A stretch of 64,000 nucleotides of DNA from the NCBI GenBank assembly GCA_013399895.1, contig VXBA01001187.1, positions 286,123 to 350,122 on the forward strand, read 5' to 3'. Each line of letters starts with the position of its first letter. Positions within the stretch are counted from its first letter, which is position 1. Below the pieces are notes generated by a model, which was given only the letters and a program-made list of their open reading frames with translations, was not told the origin of the DNA and ran no database searches. This document shows, in pieces, positions 13,350 through 23,250 of the stretch. A program made the translations under genes and the position numbers. Source of the DNA: Serilophus lunatus (Eukaryota; Chordata; Aves; Passeriformes; Eurylaimidae).

Positions 13350-13778
13350 ACAGAGGGTTTAAAATAGGGAAGAAGGAACAACCCACAAGGGACCCCAAAA
13401 TTACACAGAGAAACACTTGACATGCAGAAAGCAAAAAAGGGAAAAAAGGGACAAAAACAAAACCAGGAACTGCTCTCCCAGCTAGGTGACTCGCTGAGAA
13501 AACAGGGGGAGGGGTAGGGAAGCCGTCTCTCTCCCTCTCTCTCTGCTGGGATCACTCCCTGGCCCTTGACGTTCTCTGAAAAACACAAAATGAAGTGAAA
13601 AGCGATCCCCTCCTACCATTTTCCTGAAGTAGTTACTTGCTTTCAAGCTGGAAATTGCTTCCGTGCCAAGAGAAATGAGTGGAGTCACACCGCGGGGCCT
13701 GCGACTGAGGAGGAGAGGAGCTGTGTGCTTGGTCCCTGGACCAGGAGCCGAAGAGAGCGGGAGGGCTGCTGTTCTGGG

Positions 13779-13787
13779 CTTTTTAAG
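13779..13787 (-). promoter_or_regulatory. TATA-like box of the LTR
   Basis: CTTAAAAAG on the minus strand, inside a 15-bp near-palindrome (13776-13790), lies downstream of the GC-rich part of the LTR and about 430 bases before its AATAAA. It is the best TATA-like candidate for the U3 promoter, and this is inferred from position. Confidence 0.4.
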
Positions 13788-14670
13788 CCCTCTAGTTCTC
13801 GCGCGAATCTCGCTGTCTTCTTTCGGGCCAAACTATCTCTCCGTTGGTCATGGGGCTCAAGCCCTGCCTTGTTTCCGGCGTTTTCTCGCCGAAAAACCAT
13901 GCGCCTGGGGCCCGAGCGCCATCTTTGTTTTTATAGCCCCAGCATTTCAGGGACGCCCTAGCGTGACTGCCGCCTCTCTGTGTGGCCATCGCTAGCATGG
14001 TGCCAGGGCTAGACCCCTGCCGCTGTCTGCAAGCAGCCGCCACCCTCATGTTCCCAGCTGTGGCTGCTCTGGGGCTGCCGCACCGGCACTCGCAGTGTCT
14101 GTTTGCCTGCAAGCCGAGAGCTGCTGGGACCGCACCCATTGCGCCGCCCCGCCGCCGCTCACGGGCATGCCGGCGCTCCCCCACAGCCATGCTCCCAGGC
14201 CGCTGCCCGCCCTGGGACCAGGGGGCCACTGCGCACCGCGTAGGGAGGGGGAAGCAGGCAGGAACGAGGGCCGTCCCGGCTCCAGGGCCCCCAGGGCGGA
14301 CCCGCCGTGATCACTGCTGGCCTGCGCTCCTGGGAGCCTGGGGGAAACGAGAAGGCACGGCCGCCACCACCCCCTCCCTGTGGGGAAAGAACAAGCAGAA
14401 GCGAGAGCCCTCCCGGCCCCAGCCCAGCCTGGGAAAACAGCAGGGGACAGGAGCAGCTCATGCCAAGAACAACCCCCACCCCCACCGGTTCTGGGGAGAG
14501 CGGGCTGGAGTGGGAGCCGTCCCTTAAGGGAAAACAGAATTTTACACAGACAGATGAGCAGGCTTTTCTTACACTCCCTCCCCTTCCCCCAAAGTCTGAG
14601 GACCCCCTTGCAAGACCGAAGCCCCCTTTGACTACCCCCCAGAGATCCCAGCACCTCTCAAACTGCCACA

Positions 14671-16284
14671 TGCTGACATGACGGAATGCTACAGGGACAG
14701 ATGGGTTATGCCATCATTGCAGAGTTGGCGTTGCCAAGTCTGACCTGTCCTCAAGGCTAGTAGGTACGATGCTGGGATGAATCCTCACTCTTGAGCTTGT
14801 ATGGATCCAAATACTTACTGCTGGTGTGCTGCTGAGCACCTCAATATGACCTTGTGTTCGTAGCATGCACGCATGAAAGGAGTATTTGGAATGCAGCAAA
14901 GACCCAAGAAACCTTTTTCAGAATACATACATATCTATCGAAAATGCCAAACTACTACAGTAGGATTAGCTAGGGTGAAAAAATAAGATTAATAACCATA
15001 TTGTGACTTTGGTGATGGTGAATGAAAAGGACTTTGCTTGCAGGATAGTAAATCCATGAGGAAATAACTTCCAATTTCCTCAAGACCATATGGTGTTCAC
15101 AGTTGTGTGAGAGAAGATACTGAGGCAGATACTGTCTAAGTCCTCCAATAGACTTGATGTGCAGAATATGACTGTGTATTATTTCGCAAATGAAGACTGC
15201 ACCAATTTTTTCATCCCCTCTGATAAGGCTGACCTGCTTATTAACACTTTTTTTTTATGTGGCAGACCAGAATTCCTCAATCAAGGTCTCATAACTGAAC
15301 CTTGAGCCATTTATCCATATCCCATTTCACTCCAGTAGATTCATTACTGCTTCTGCTGTCTTTGTTATAGGTACAAAACATTCTGCACATTTTTCTCTTT
15401 AGTGTGGGTTTCTGTAAGTTTCATTGTATCCATGGTGCAGTATATGAGAATTGGGTCAGATGTTTATATGATAAAGTCTTTTCTCTCCAAAGTATTTAAT
15501 TCAATAAGTATATTGGCACCTTCATGCTGCACATTTATTAGGATTTTATTCTCCCCAAGAACAGTCTTTTCTCTAAGCAATAATTTATTGCTATAGTAGT
15601 TTATCAGAGATATACACCTAAATATATCTGTTAAGAGTGAGCGCATATTCTGTATAGCAGTTCCATTCACTAACAAGGATCGAGGAGAAAGCAAAGAGAT
15701 TTTATTCAGCTCTACATGAACAAAATAAAGATTAAAAGAATTTCAACTGCTATATTTCAATCCATTCTTTGTAGCTTAAGCGGAAGGTTTAATGAGGAAC
15801 CAAAGAATGGGGGAAAGCTGCGCTTTCTCTAATATTTCATTTGGGCTGATTTGTAATTCCAAGTGGAGCTTGGAATTATGGTTAATAGTCAATGGTTATC
15901 AGATGGTGCCAGTGTTTAACAGCTTATGTAGCCACATTAGAAATATGGTGCTCTTCAACAACAAAGTTCTCCAGAGTGTCTGGTGACAATTACAGCTCTA
16001 TTTTCTTTTTAGGGCTCTTACCACAGATGATTTCTCTACATCTGTCCCTTCCTTTGCCTGTACCTCTTAAAATTTTTGTTTCAAAATTGTATGTGAAGTT
16101 TTACAACCTTGCAACCTTAACCAATATGCTGTAGCAAGGATTTCCACAGCTTGATTCCAAACTGAGCAAAAAACTACATGCTTTTATTAATTTACAACCT
16201 GCTACCTTCTTTGATGATCCAAGTTCTTAAAGTGAAAGAGACAATAAGCAGTCATTTCTCTGATAACTCACCTTGATTTTGTAG
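14671..16284. other. No gene seen
   Basis: 1.6 kb of single-copy-looking DNA. Open frames of 60-80 codons around 15400-16130 show no recognisable domain. Confidence 0.5.
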
Positions 16285-16395
16285 ACCTCTGTTATACCCT
16301 TTTTCAAAGATTCCTTTCCCAGGCTGAAAAGCCCAAGTGTACTTGACCATCCCTCATACAAAAGTTCCTTCACTTTGCTGACCTGAAAAGGAAAC
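16285..16395 (-). repeat. Probable old CR1/L3-like relic (3' side)
   Basis: 'cccaggctgaaaagcccaag' followed by 'ccctcatac' resembles the antisense of the CR1/L3 ORF2 C-terminal region. It is strongly diverged. Together with 16690-16860 it is in the right order and orientation to be one relic. Confidence 0.4.
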
Positions 16396-16528
16396 CCTTT
16401 CTTAAAACATTTTTCAGCTTTATCAAACCCTTGGAGGGGTGAACAAACTTATCCTCTTTGAAAATGAGATGGAGGAAAGGGAAAATATGTATTATCATAC
16501 ACAAATTCATCATGGATTTCCATCTCTC

Positions 16529-16648
16529 TGTCTTTATCTTCACCCATGAGCCTTATATCGTATTTTCTTTTCCCTGCCCAGCTGAGGAGGAGGTGGTTAG
16601 AACACCTTTGGTCAGCACCTGGAGTCCAGAGGGGGCCAACCCACCACA
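16529..16648 (+). mobile_element. 3' part of an ERVL-type LTR (fragment)
   Basis: The segment runs from 'gtctttatcttcacccatga' through a TCT/CCC-rich stretch to 'ccaacccaccaca'. This resembles the R/U5 end of common avian ERVL-like LTRs, which end in CCACCACA or similar. Only this end is visible and the left boundary is unclear. Assignment is from remembered consensus, with no database comparison. Confidence 0.5.
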
Positions 16649-16689
16649 GTGCCACACCCCGACTCTTGTAAGTCTTGATACTTGGCCGT

Positions 16690-16860
16690 GACTAATTTAG
16701 GACTGCTCATGACTTTTGTCACCTCACTCTTCACATTTTTCCAAATCCCTCACCAATTTGTTAAACAGCAGGGTCCCTGCAAAACTTCTTTTGGTCATGT
16801 AAACACCTGATTTATCTTTTTTGTTCTTTTAAACCTTTCTTTACTCATGTAATGGTCTTC
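16690..16860 (-). repeat. Probable old CR1/L3-like relic (5' side)
   Basis: 'caatttgttaaacagcaggg' and its flanks resemble the antisense of the CR1/L3 reverse-transcriptase region around the 'ttaaacagc...ggtccc' block. Highly decayed. It would lie 5' of the segment at 16285-16395 in element sense. Confidence 0.35.
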
Positions 16861-17686
16861 TCTGTCTCTCTGGTGTCTCTGAACACCTCTGATAAGAGAC
16901 ATTGTTGACAAGACTTCTGCAAATCCACTTAAGCTACTACCATATATGAAGCCTATTAGTAAGATTTAATAGGTGTGTAGGACTTCAAAAGATAACTGTT
17001 CCAGGCCATGCCGAGCTCACTGCTACAGCACATATGGATTAAGCAATCTTATCACACTATGCCCCAAGAACACTTACTGTTTATTAGCACATTGCCATTT
17101 CATTTGTATTGAGGAAGACAAAACACCTGTTTCAATTAAGTAACTCCTGGTACAGGTCCTGATCCTGAACAAATACAGATAAGAAACCCTTTATTTACTT
17201 TCTAGAACATTCTTAAGCTACAGCATTCATAAAATACAGCCAGTATAAAAACCCCATGTGTGTAGAGTTTGACTAAAGCTTATGCTGGATGAAATTAATC
17301 CCTGCTCTGATTATGTCCAGTAGGATTGGAAGAGTAAAGTGCTTCCAAGGCTAAAAGATGAGGGTCCTGGTCCCAGAAACTGAAAACAAGGATAAAAAGG
17401 GGACAACTTAAGATTTTTGACATACTGCTGATGAGATCTTCATCTCTTCACATACCTTAGAAATTACTTCTGCAGTAAAGGGATGACACATCTGCCAGGA
17501 CAGGTCCTCATCACTCCACCCTGGCCTGTCCATACGAACTTCGGGCTATCTGGCTCCTCATCACTGCCAGTTGGGAATGAAGAAGGCACTGGCCTCATGG
17601 AACTCACCAGAACATCCACCCAGATGTCAAGTTCCTTCATTTCATTACAAGGCTGACATTACACTACAAGGACAAGATGAAATAGA
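16861..17686. other. No gene seen
   Basis: About 800 bases with no recognisable gene or repeat. 17480-17620 is somewhat richer in G+C but has no long open frame. Confidence 0.5.
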
Positions 17687-18216
17687 TTTCACAGAATAAA
17701 CTAGATCCTCTGGGATCATTGAGTCCAACCTTTGACCCAACACTGCTGTGTCTACTAGACCATGGCACCAAATGCCACATCCAGTCTCTTCTTAAATACC
17801 TCCAGGGACGGTGACTCCACCACCTCCCTGGGTAGCCCATTCCAGTGCCCAATCACTCTCTCAGTAAAGAATTTCTTCCTAATATCTAACGTAAACCTCA
17901 TCTGGCATGCCTTAAGGCTGTGTCCTCTTGTCTTACTGCTTGCTGCCTGGGAGAAGAAACCAATATCCTCCTGGCTACAACCTCCTTTCAGGTAATTGTA
18001 GAGAGCTATAAAGTCTTCCCTGAGCCTCCTCTTCTCCAGGCTAAACAACCCCAGTTCCCTCAGCCTCTCTTTATAGGTCTTGTGCTCTAGTCTCTTCACC
18101 ATCCTCATTGCCCTTCTTCGGACACATTTCAGCACCTCAACGTCCTTCCTAGACTGAGGGGCCCAGAACTGGACACAGTACTTGAGGTGTGGTCTAACCA
18201 ATGTCGAGTTCATTAT
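17687..18216 (-). mobile_element. CR1 LINE 3' end with intact ORF2 C-terminus
   Basis: This 5'-truncated CR1 copy carries 152 uninterrupted codons (18213 down to 17755) of the ORF2 C-terminal region downstream of the reverse-transcriptase core. The predicted peptide contains RPHLKYCVQFWAP, RRLREDFIALYNYLKGG and, near its end, GLPREVVESPSLEVFKKRLD, all typical of CR1. A short 3' UTR of about 70 bases follows and ends in TTATTCTGTGAAAT, close to the CR1 terminal repeat. The lack of stops or frameshifts suggests a fairly recent insertion. The 3' UTR and C-terminus match the copy at 57010-57243 better than the other CR1 copies here, which points to a separate subfamily. The first codon of the open frame is not a real start; the element is truncated there. 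Confidence 0.95.
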
Positions 18217-20768
18217 GATGGAAAAGTCATGATTGGGCTCTTTTTAATTTTCATGCCTACAAATTCCATTGGTTTCAGAAATGGAGAATGTACAAAAGAG
18301 CAATCAACAAACTCAACTGCAATGAATATAGAATAAATATAATACAAGCACACCCGTAAGTGTATTAGCTTTATAGTAACACAAAAAAATACATTTTCTG
18401 AGGCTAAGTTCAGAATACTGGACCCAAAAACCCCATCTCTCTCCTTTTCTGATTTTATCCAGTTCTATGTTAACCATAACTGTGAGCTTTTGACTACAGC
18501 CACTCTCTTTTATCCAGATGATTCACACATATACTTCCTTCACAAGAAGGAAGATCTTCACGGGAAAAGAGAACACTCAGAATTGTGTACAAAATAAGGG
18601 CAACTCTTCTTATCTCTTTCAACATTTTCCCACCATCCAAAGAAACAGTTAGGGTAACTAACATATTTGTATCTTTTGGGGCTTCTTGGGGGGCTTAGAG
18701 TTTTTTTGGGAGTTTTTTTAATATTCTTTGGGCTCATTTGTTTGGTTTTTGTTTGGTTTCATTGTAAAGAAAAATTGCCCGCGGCTCAAACTGGGGTGTA
18801 GATAAGTTTGGACAAGAATTCCAACTTCAGAGACATGAATTAGAAATTAAAATCAATTAAAGGTAAGCTAACATATGTTATTCTCATGCTTTGGGTTAAA
18901 ATGGTGACAAAATTTCTTCTGACCTCTTTAGACGTGTAACTTTGTCATTCATTTCTTGTTTCAGCACACAGTAACCTGATTATGAAGTCACTCCTGGTTG
19001 ATACAGATTTATTAAAGGGCTCTATTCCAAACTGATGGGGTTTAACTTTTGAATGCCCGTGAGTATGGATTAGCCCTAAAACCCCTGAAGTCTTTGGAGT
19101 TAGGTGGAAATTTGTCCAGCATCTTAAGCAAATAGTGAAGAGCTTTCATATGAGAAGGAAGGTACTAAACAGACATTGGATGGCAACTTCACAGGAAAAG
19201 GACCGGATCTAAAGAGGAAGGAACAGGACAGAAGAACATTTAGAGGGTAAATGCTTACTGGGTTTTAGAAGAAGACAGTGTGAGATATATGGAATGTCTA
19301 CAATCTTCTTCTTATCAGAAAAACCTGGAGTTACAACCAGAAATCCTGAGTTTCCCTTTTTTTCGTGGAATAAAAAAAGAAAGAAGAAGACCTGTAGAAG
19401 AAGATAATATGTGATCAGAAAATTAAAACTGCATTAGAACATATATATGTGTTTATATATATATATATATATATTTAGAAATTCACAATATATATTTACG
19501 GATTTTGTTTATATTCCAACTTTCTTATGAGGAAATGAACAAAGACAAGAAAAACATCAGAAATTAATGTCTTACAGAAGTCTCTTTTCTCTGAGATCAG
19601 TACAAGAATAAGGAGATATCTGACTATAATACCCTGAAGAAACACCTATTCAACATGGCCCTAGATTGCAGATGTTTTTATTGTCATTGCTGAGGCCAAG
19701 GCTTTAGCGCATCCTAAAGGAGACTGTATTTTTCAATAGACTTTGCAAGTATGCTCAAGCCAGATCTTCAGTCTTGTTATGCAACTTATGTCGTATTTCC
19801 TTCTTGTGGAATTCCATCTTTCTTTACTTCTTCACCTTGATGGTGGCCACTACTAATGGGAAAAAATTACTTTCCTATAAATAGACAAATTAATTTTCTA
19901 AATGTCCATTTGGTACAACTTTAATATTATACTGAAATTGCTGCAGTGATTCAAATCTAAAAACTCCCCTTTCAGAAGCACTGCTATCCTTTACTTTTTT
20001 TAATTGATATTTTGAGTTATAAAATATCTTGAAAAATCTTAATGGAAGAATATCAAGAAACAAAATAACTTTGATTCTTATTGCAAACTTTACCTTATTT
20101 GCAATCTATGAAGGACGTAACGTAAAGGTTTTTTACTAAAATGTCACTGCATGTTTCTCAGATATGACATATCAAATCCACTTTGATAATAATTGTCACT
20201 CTAAATGATAATTAGTTTTGAAATTCATATTCCAGTGGATAAACTTATCCCAAGTTTCCTTATGCTGACCATAATGAAACACATACCACAAGAATTTAAC
20301 ATTTTTATATAATAAGAATGCAAACTTTTGACTTATTTACCACAACTAATTTATTTAAAATAAATTTTTAGCAAAATTTATCTGTAAGTGTTGATGAACC
20401 AAGAGGTTTTATTTACAAAATTTCTCTATAGTCCGGTTCATAGTCTGTTGTCAAGTTATAATGTCCTATAATATTTTCTGCTATTTCAAAAACAGTATTG
20501 AAGATAAGTCTTGATTGAGAGCTTTTAATAAATAATAGGATTAATAAAAGTCCAGATTTTCAATAAAATTATATAACATATACATATAAATCCAGGATTA
20601 TTTTGCTGATTTTTCCCAGAAGTTTTTCTTGTCTAAGGAGTTTAGTTGCTTTATGTGGACTGATAATTGCCAGAGTACATACAGATCAAGGTTTGTGGTT
20701 TTTTGCATGGCTTTGAAATTAAAAATAAAACTATGAAGTTATATTACCAAGGCTTTTATTGATGTAAT
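18217..20768. other. No gene seen; AT microsatellite
   Basis: 2.5 kb without recognisable genes. 19441-19475 is an interrupted (AT)n tract, and the rest is AT-rich unique-looking DNA. Confidence 0.5.
19441..19475. repeat. (AT)n microsatellite
   Basis: Alternating AT with one 'gtgtt' interruption; the longest pure stretch is about 22 bases. Confidence 0.9.
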
Positions 20769-20780
20769 AGCATCTACTAC
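20769..20780 (+). repeat. Left target-site duplication of the LINE
   Basis: 'agcatctactac', matching 'agcatctacaac' at 21563-21574 in 11 of 12 bases. The copies sit exactly at the outer ends of the inverted and sense halves of the element. Confidence 0.8.
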
Positions 20781-20789
20781 TGGGCTGAC

Positions 20790-21074
20790 TTAAGCTCTGA
20801 CTTGCCTATAGTAAAGTGGGAATGATGGAAGACCCCCTGAAGTGCAGGTTGTTAAAGAACTGTCTTCTTCAAGCTGACTTTCAGCCCACAAAACTCAGCA
20901 GCCTCTGCCAAGCCAAATGTTAAGCACTGCAGAGCTGCTTCTGTGTGAGCAACGAGGACAGCATCGTCAGCAAAGAGCTGCGGGCCTTCAGTCGCCTTAG
21001 TTTGCATAGGCTCCCATCTGCATGATATCAGATGTAAATGCCATTGTCTTCATCAAGGTCTGCTGTGGTCCTTT
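20790..21074 (-). pseudogene. Inverted reverse-transcriptase fragment (FADD motif)
   Basis: Read from 21074 leftward, the first frame gives DLDEDNGIYI, a stop, then YHADGSLCKLRRLKA: the conserved 'IYI.Y..DG.L..LRRL' block preceding RT motif C in this LINE group. One frame change later comes LFADDAVLVAHTE, with the catalytic Asp pair at 20963-20974. Next come AEAAEFCGLKVSLKKT and, after a stop, IGKSELKSA, matching the order seen downstream of the RT active site. At least one frameshift and two stops make it non-functional. The usual 'F.YLG' block and thumb domain that should follow are absent, deleted at the integration site. Confidence 0.85.
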
Positions 21075-21512
21075 GGAGGGGTCACCAATATTGAGGCCAT
21101 GCTGCTGAGGACGCAGTTGCTCTGGGCAGGGCACATCTCCAGGATGAAGGATCACCACCTCCCTAAGATTGTGCTCTGTGGTGAACTTGCCACTGACTGC
21201 CGCAGCACAGGAGGCCCAGAGAGGAGATACAAGGACTCCCAGAAACACTATCTCGATTTTGGCCATATTGACTGCCACTAGTGGTCCACTCTGACCTCCA
21301 ATCAAGAGACATGGAGGCACACCATCCATAACGCTGCTGCCTCCTTTGAGAACGCAGGTAGAATCAATCTGGTAGAGAAAAGACAACACAGAAAGAACCG
21401 CGCCTTGCCAATACCACCTAAGGAGACTTTCCACTGTGCCTTTTGCAACCGGACTTGCCTGTCCCGCATCGGCCTTTTTAGCCATCATTACGCTTGCAGC
21501 AAGAGTGGGTAG
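21075..21512 (+). pseudogene. C-terminal fragment of LINE polyprotein with Cys/His finger
   Basis: From 21075 to the stop at 21510-21512 one plus-strand frame is broken only by a TAG at 21279-21281. It encodes LLWAGHISRMKDHHLPK, then GGPERRYKDS, then (after the TAG) WRHTIHNAAASFENAG, a basic KRQHRKNR stretch, and a terminal finger, CAFCNRTCLSRIGLFSHHYAC. This order (WAGH..RM, RYKD, W...A..FE, basic patch, C-x2-C...H...C finger) is the hallmark C-terminus of the LINE group described above. Near 21075-21100 the peptide runs VTNIEAMLL, which I believe joins two blocks normally separated by about ten residues, suggesting a small internal deletion. A longer minus-strand open frame (20997-21536, 179 codons) is an antisense shadow and should not be annotated as a gene. 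Confidence 0.88.
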
Positions 21513-21548
21513 AGCCCTTCCCATATTTTCATTCACAAAGCCTAGCCA

Positions 21549-21560
21549 TGATGATGATGA
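21549..21560 (+). repeat. (ATG)4 3' tail of the LINE
   Basis: Four ATG-type units directly before the right target-site duplication. Short 3' microsatellites instead of poly(A) are usual for RTE-like elements. Confidence 0.7.
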
Positions 21561-21562
21561 TA

Positions 21563-21574
21563 AGCATCTACAAC
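21563..21574 (+). repeat. Right target-site duplication of the LINE
   Basis: 'agcatctacaac', pairing with 20769-20780 (one mismatch). Confidence 0.8.
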
Positions 21575-22989
21575 TAACACAAGAAGGCTTATATTAGCAG
21601 ACTGCAACTTATTAATTAAAGCATGTTGCCTAAGTAAAGTCTGTCAGATTAAACTGCACACTTGTTTTTCTTTGCTTCAATCATGCTGTCATGGCCTACA
21701 AAAATAAATAAAATTATTATTTTTCCCAGTTCAGTGAGAGACAATCCACTTATAGGGATATTGAAAAGATATTTGATGTCATATACTAGCAATTAATTGT
21801 CTCATCTTCAACCACCTAAAACAATAGAACAGAAATTCTCTCACACTAGCATTCAGCAATGCAAATCCCCAGATATATGTATCATCTTATCAGAGATTCA
21901 TTCAGTTATTACCTGCTAGGAATGAATGTCATTACAATCAATCTGTATTATCTACTAGCTTTAATGTAAGTAGAGCTTCTTCAGATATATACAAAAGCCA
22001 AACTATCCACCTCTCTGTTCCCTTTTTTTTCCTCAGTCCTTTAATCCTTGTTAATTCACTGATTGTACCAAAGTCATGCTGGAGTTCCAAGGTCATGTCT
22101 CAAAGTCGCCAATGATCAACATTGATGAGAAAACATGCTAAATTATCTGAAATGTCCTCTACTGAAATGCCCTCTACTGTTGTGTTTGGATCACCTTTCT
22201 TTTTCCCCAACATGGGATCATAGACTTGGGTTACATCAGTGTTGTAGCTCGTCCTTCTTGTTTCTCTATAATATTGCCATTCAAGATAAGCCATTACCAA
22301 TTACATCATAACCTACAAGCGTAATGGGGACAGATCAGTGTTCTGTTTAACAGTAGCAACAGGCTTCTAGGTAACATTCTAGGAGTCTTATTTTTATAAT
22401 GAATTCTGCATTTATAGTTTAGAGTTAATATTTCCAGAACTATATCCAGGGTTTTTGGCTAGTTAATAAAAAATATGGAGTTTGATTTTGTAGCTGAGTA
22501 ACACCTAATCATCATTCATCTACATACAGCACCTACAAGGTCCAATGCTGTGTAATACTTTGTGAAAACTTGGGAGACACACAACCTCACTTTCAAAAAA
22601 ATTAAACAGAGGACCAGGAATATATTTGACAGATAGAGTTAATGTTGGCTCAGTGTATTCTCAGAACAAAACAATGAGGGCTAACATCCCAAAAAAGAGT
22701 AAAACGGAACCGGGTAGTGCAGTTTATGTTCCACATAAGTCAATGTAACTTTCAGTTTCATCACAAAGCACAACCTTGCTCTCTTCTTCTGTCCATAGCT
22801 GCAGGTTGTGTGGGTTTTAATAGCTGTTCATCTGCCAAGTGAGTCAGTTGAGCTTGATGCTCAAACAAGGAAGTCTATATTTAGTTGATAATTTTTTCAT
22901 CATGTCAGTGAGTTGAATTCATTGATGATTGGCCTTTCAAAACTTAAAGAGGTTTTACAAATAAGATGAGGACAAACATTTTTGCAAGG
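21575..22989. other. No confirmed gene
   Basis: 1.4 kb. A 66-codon minus-strand frame (22100-22300) has a balanced, charged composition unlike most frames here, but no motif I recognise. Otherwise nothing is seen. Confidence 0.45.
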
Positions 22990-23250
22990 CCTGTTATTAT
23001 AGGACAAGGGATAATAGTTTGAAACTAAAAGAGACTAGATTTAAACTAGATATAAGGAAGGATTTTTTTTTTACAATGAGGGTGGTGAAACACAGGCACA
23101 GGTTGCACAGAGAAGTAGTGGATGCTCCATACCTGGAAGCACTCAGGATCAGGTTGCAGTTCTGAGCAACCTGATCTGGTTGGACATGTGTCTGTTCACT
23201 AAAAGGTGGTTTGGATGACCTTCCACACCAGTGCATCCCATAATTGCTAA
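22990..23250 (+). repeat. CR1 LINE 3' end
   Basis: Plus-strand CR1: 'aggacaagggataatagttt', 'gatataaggaagg', 'acaatgagggtggtgaaaca', 'gcacaggttgc' and 'gagcaacctgatctggttgg' follow the CR1 ORF2 end and 3' UTR order. The terminal 60 bases are decayed and the octamer tail is not clear. Frameshifts disrupt the reading frame. Confidence 0.9.

Larger units (their letters stand above)
13258..14670 (-). mobile_element. Long GC-rich solo LTR of an endogenous retrovirus
   Basis: On the minus strand the block starts TGTGGCAG and ends CCACCACA, the TG...CA termini of a retroviral LTR, with a 5-bp terminal inverted repeat (TGTGG/CCACA). It is flanked by the same four bases, tgct (13254-13257 and 14671-14674), a candidate target-site duplication of the length seen with many class I retroviruses. 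Minus-strand landmarks fall in LTR order: a GC-rich U3, a TATA-like CTTAAAAAG (13779-13787), AATAAA (13344-13349), then a short U5. No gag, pol or env is adjacent, so it is a solo LTR left by recombination. Length is 1413 bp, long for an LTR. It is strikingly richer in G+C and CpG than its surroundings, which explains overlapping open frames of up to 202 codons on both strands; I do not regard these as genes. The family is not identified. Confidence 0.75.
20781..21562 (+). mobile_element. 5'-inverted non-LTR retrotransposon (RTE-like), with target-site duplication
   Basis: One insertion in two opposed halves. About 20781-21074 reads as reverse transcriptase on the minus strand; about 21075-21562 reads as the C-terminal region of the same protein on the plus strand. 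The halves meet head to head, and codons between them (the thumb region) are missing. This is the structure made by twin priming during LINE integration. The insertion is bracketed by a 12-bp duplication and ends in an (ATG)4-type tail (21549-21560), as RTE-clade elements often do, rather than in poly(A) or the CR1 octamer. The protein is of the endonuclease-type vertebrate/invertebrate LINE group sometimes annotated 'craniofacial development protein 2-like'. Whether it is avian AviRTE, another RTE or a related clade I cannot decide without a search. The sense strand is assigned from the 3' half. Confidence 0.85.

Noticed and set aside
13482..14681. Several overlapping open frames of 68-202 codons on both strands
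   Set aside because: They fall inside the GC-rich solo LTR, where few stop codons occur by composition. No retroviral or host domain is visible and frames overlap in all directions.
20997..21536. 179-codon minus-strand open frame
   Set aside because: It lies antisense to the C-terminal half of the LINE, whose plus-strand frame has clear family motifs; the minus frame is a shadow.
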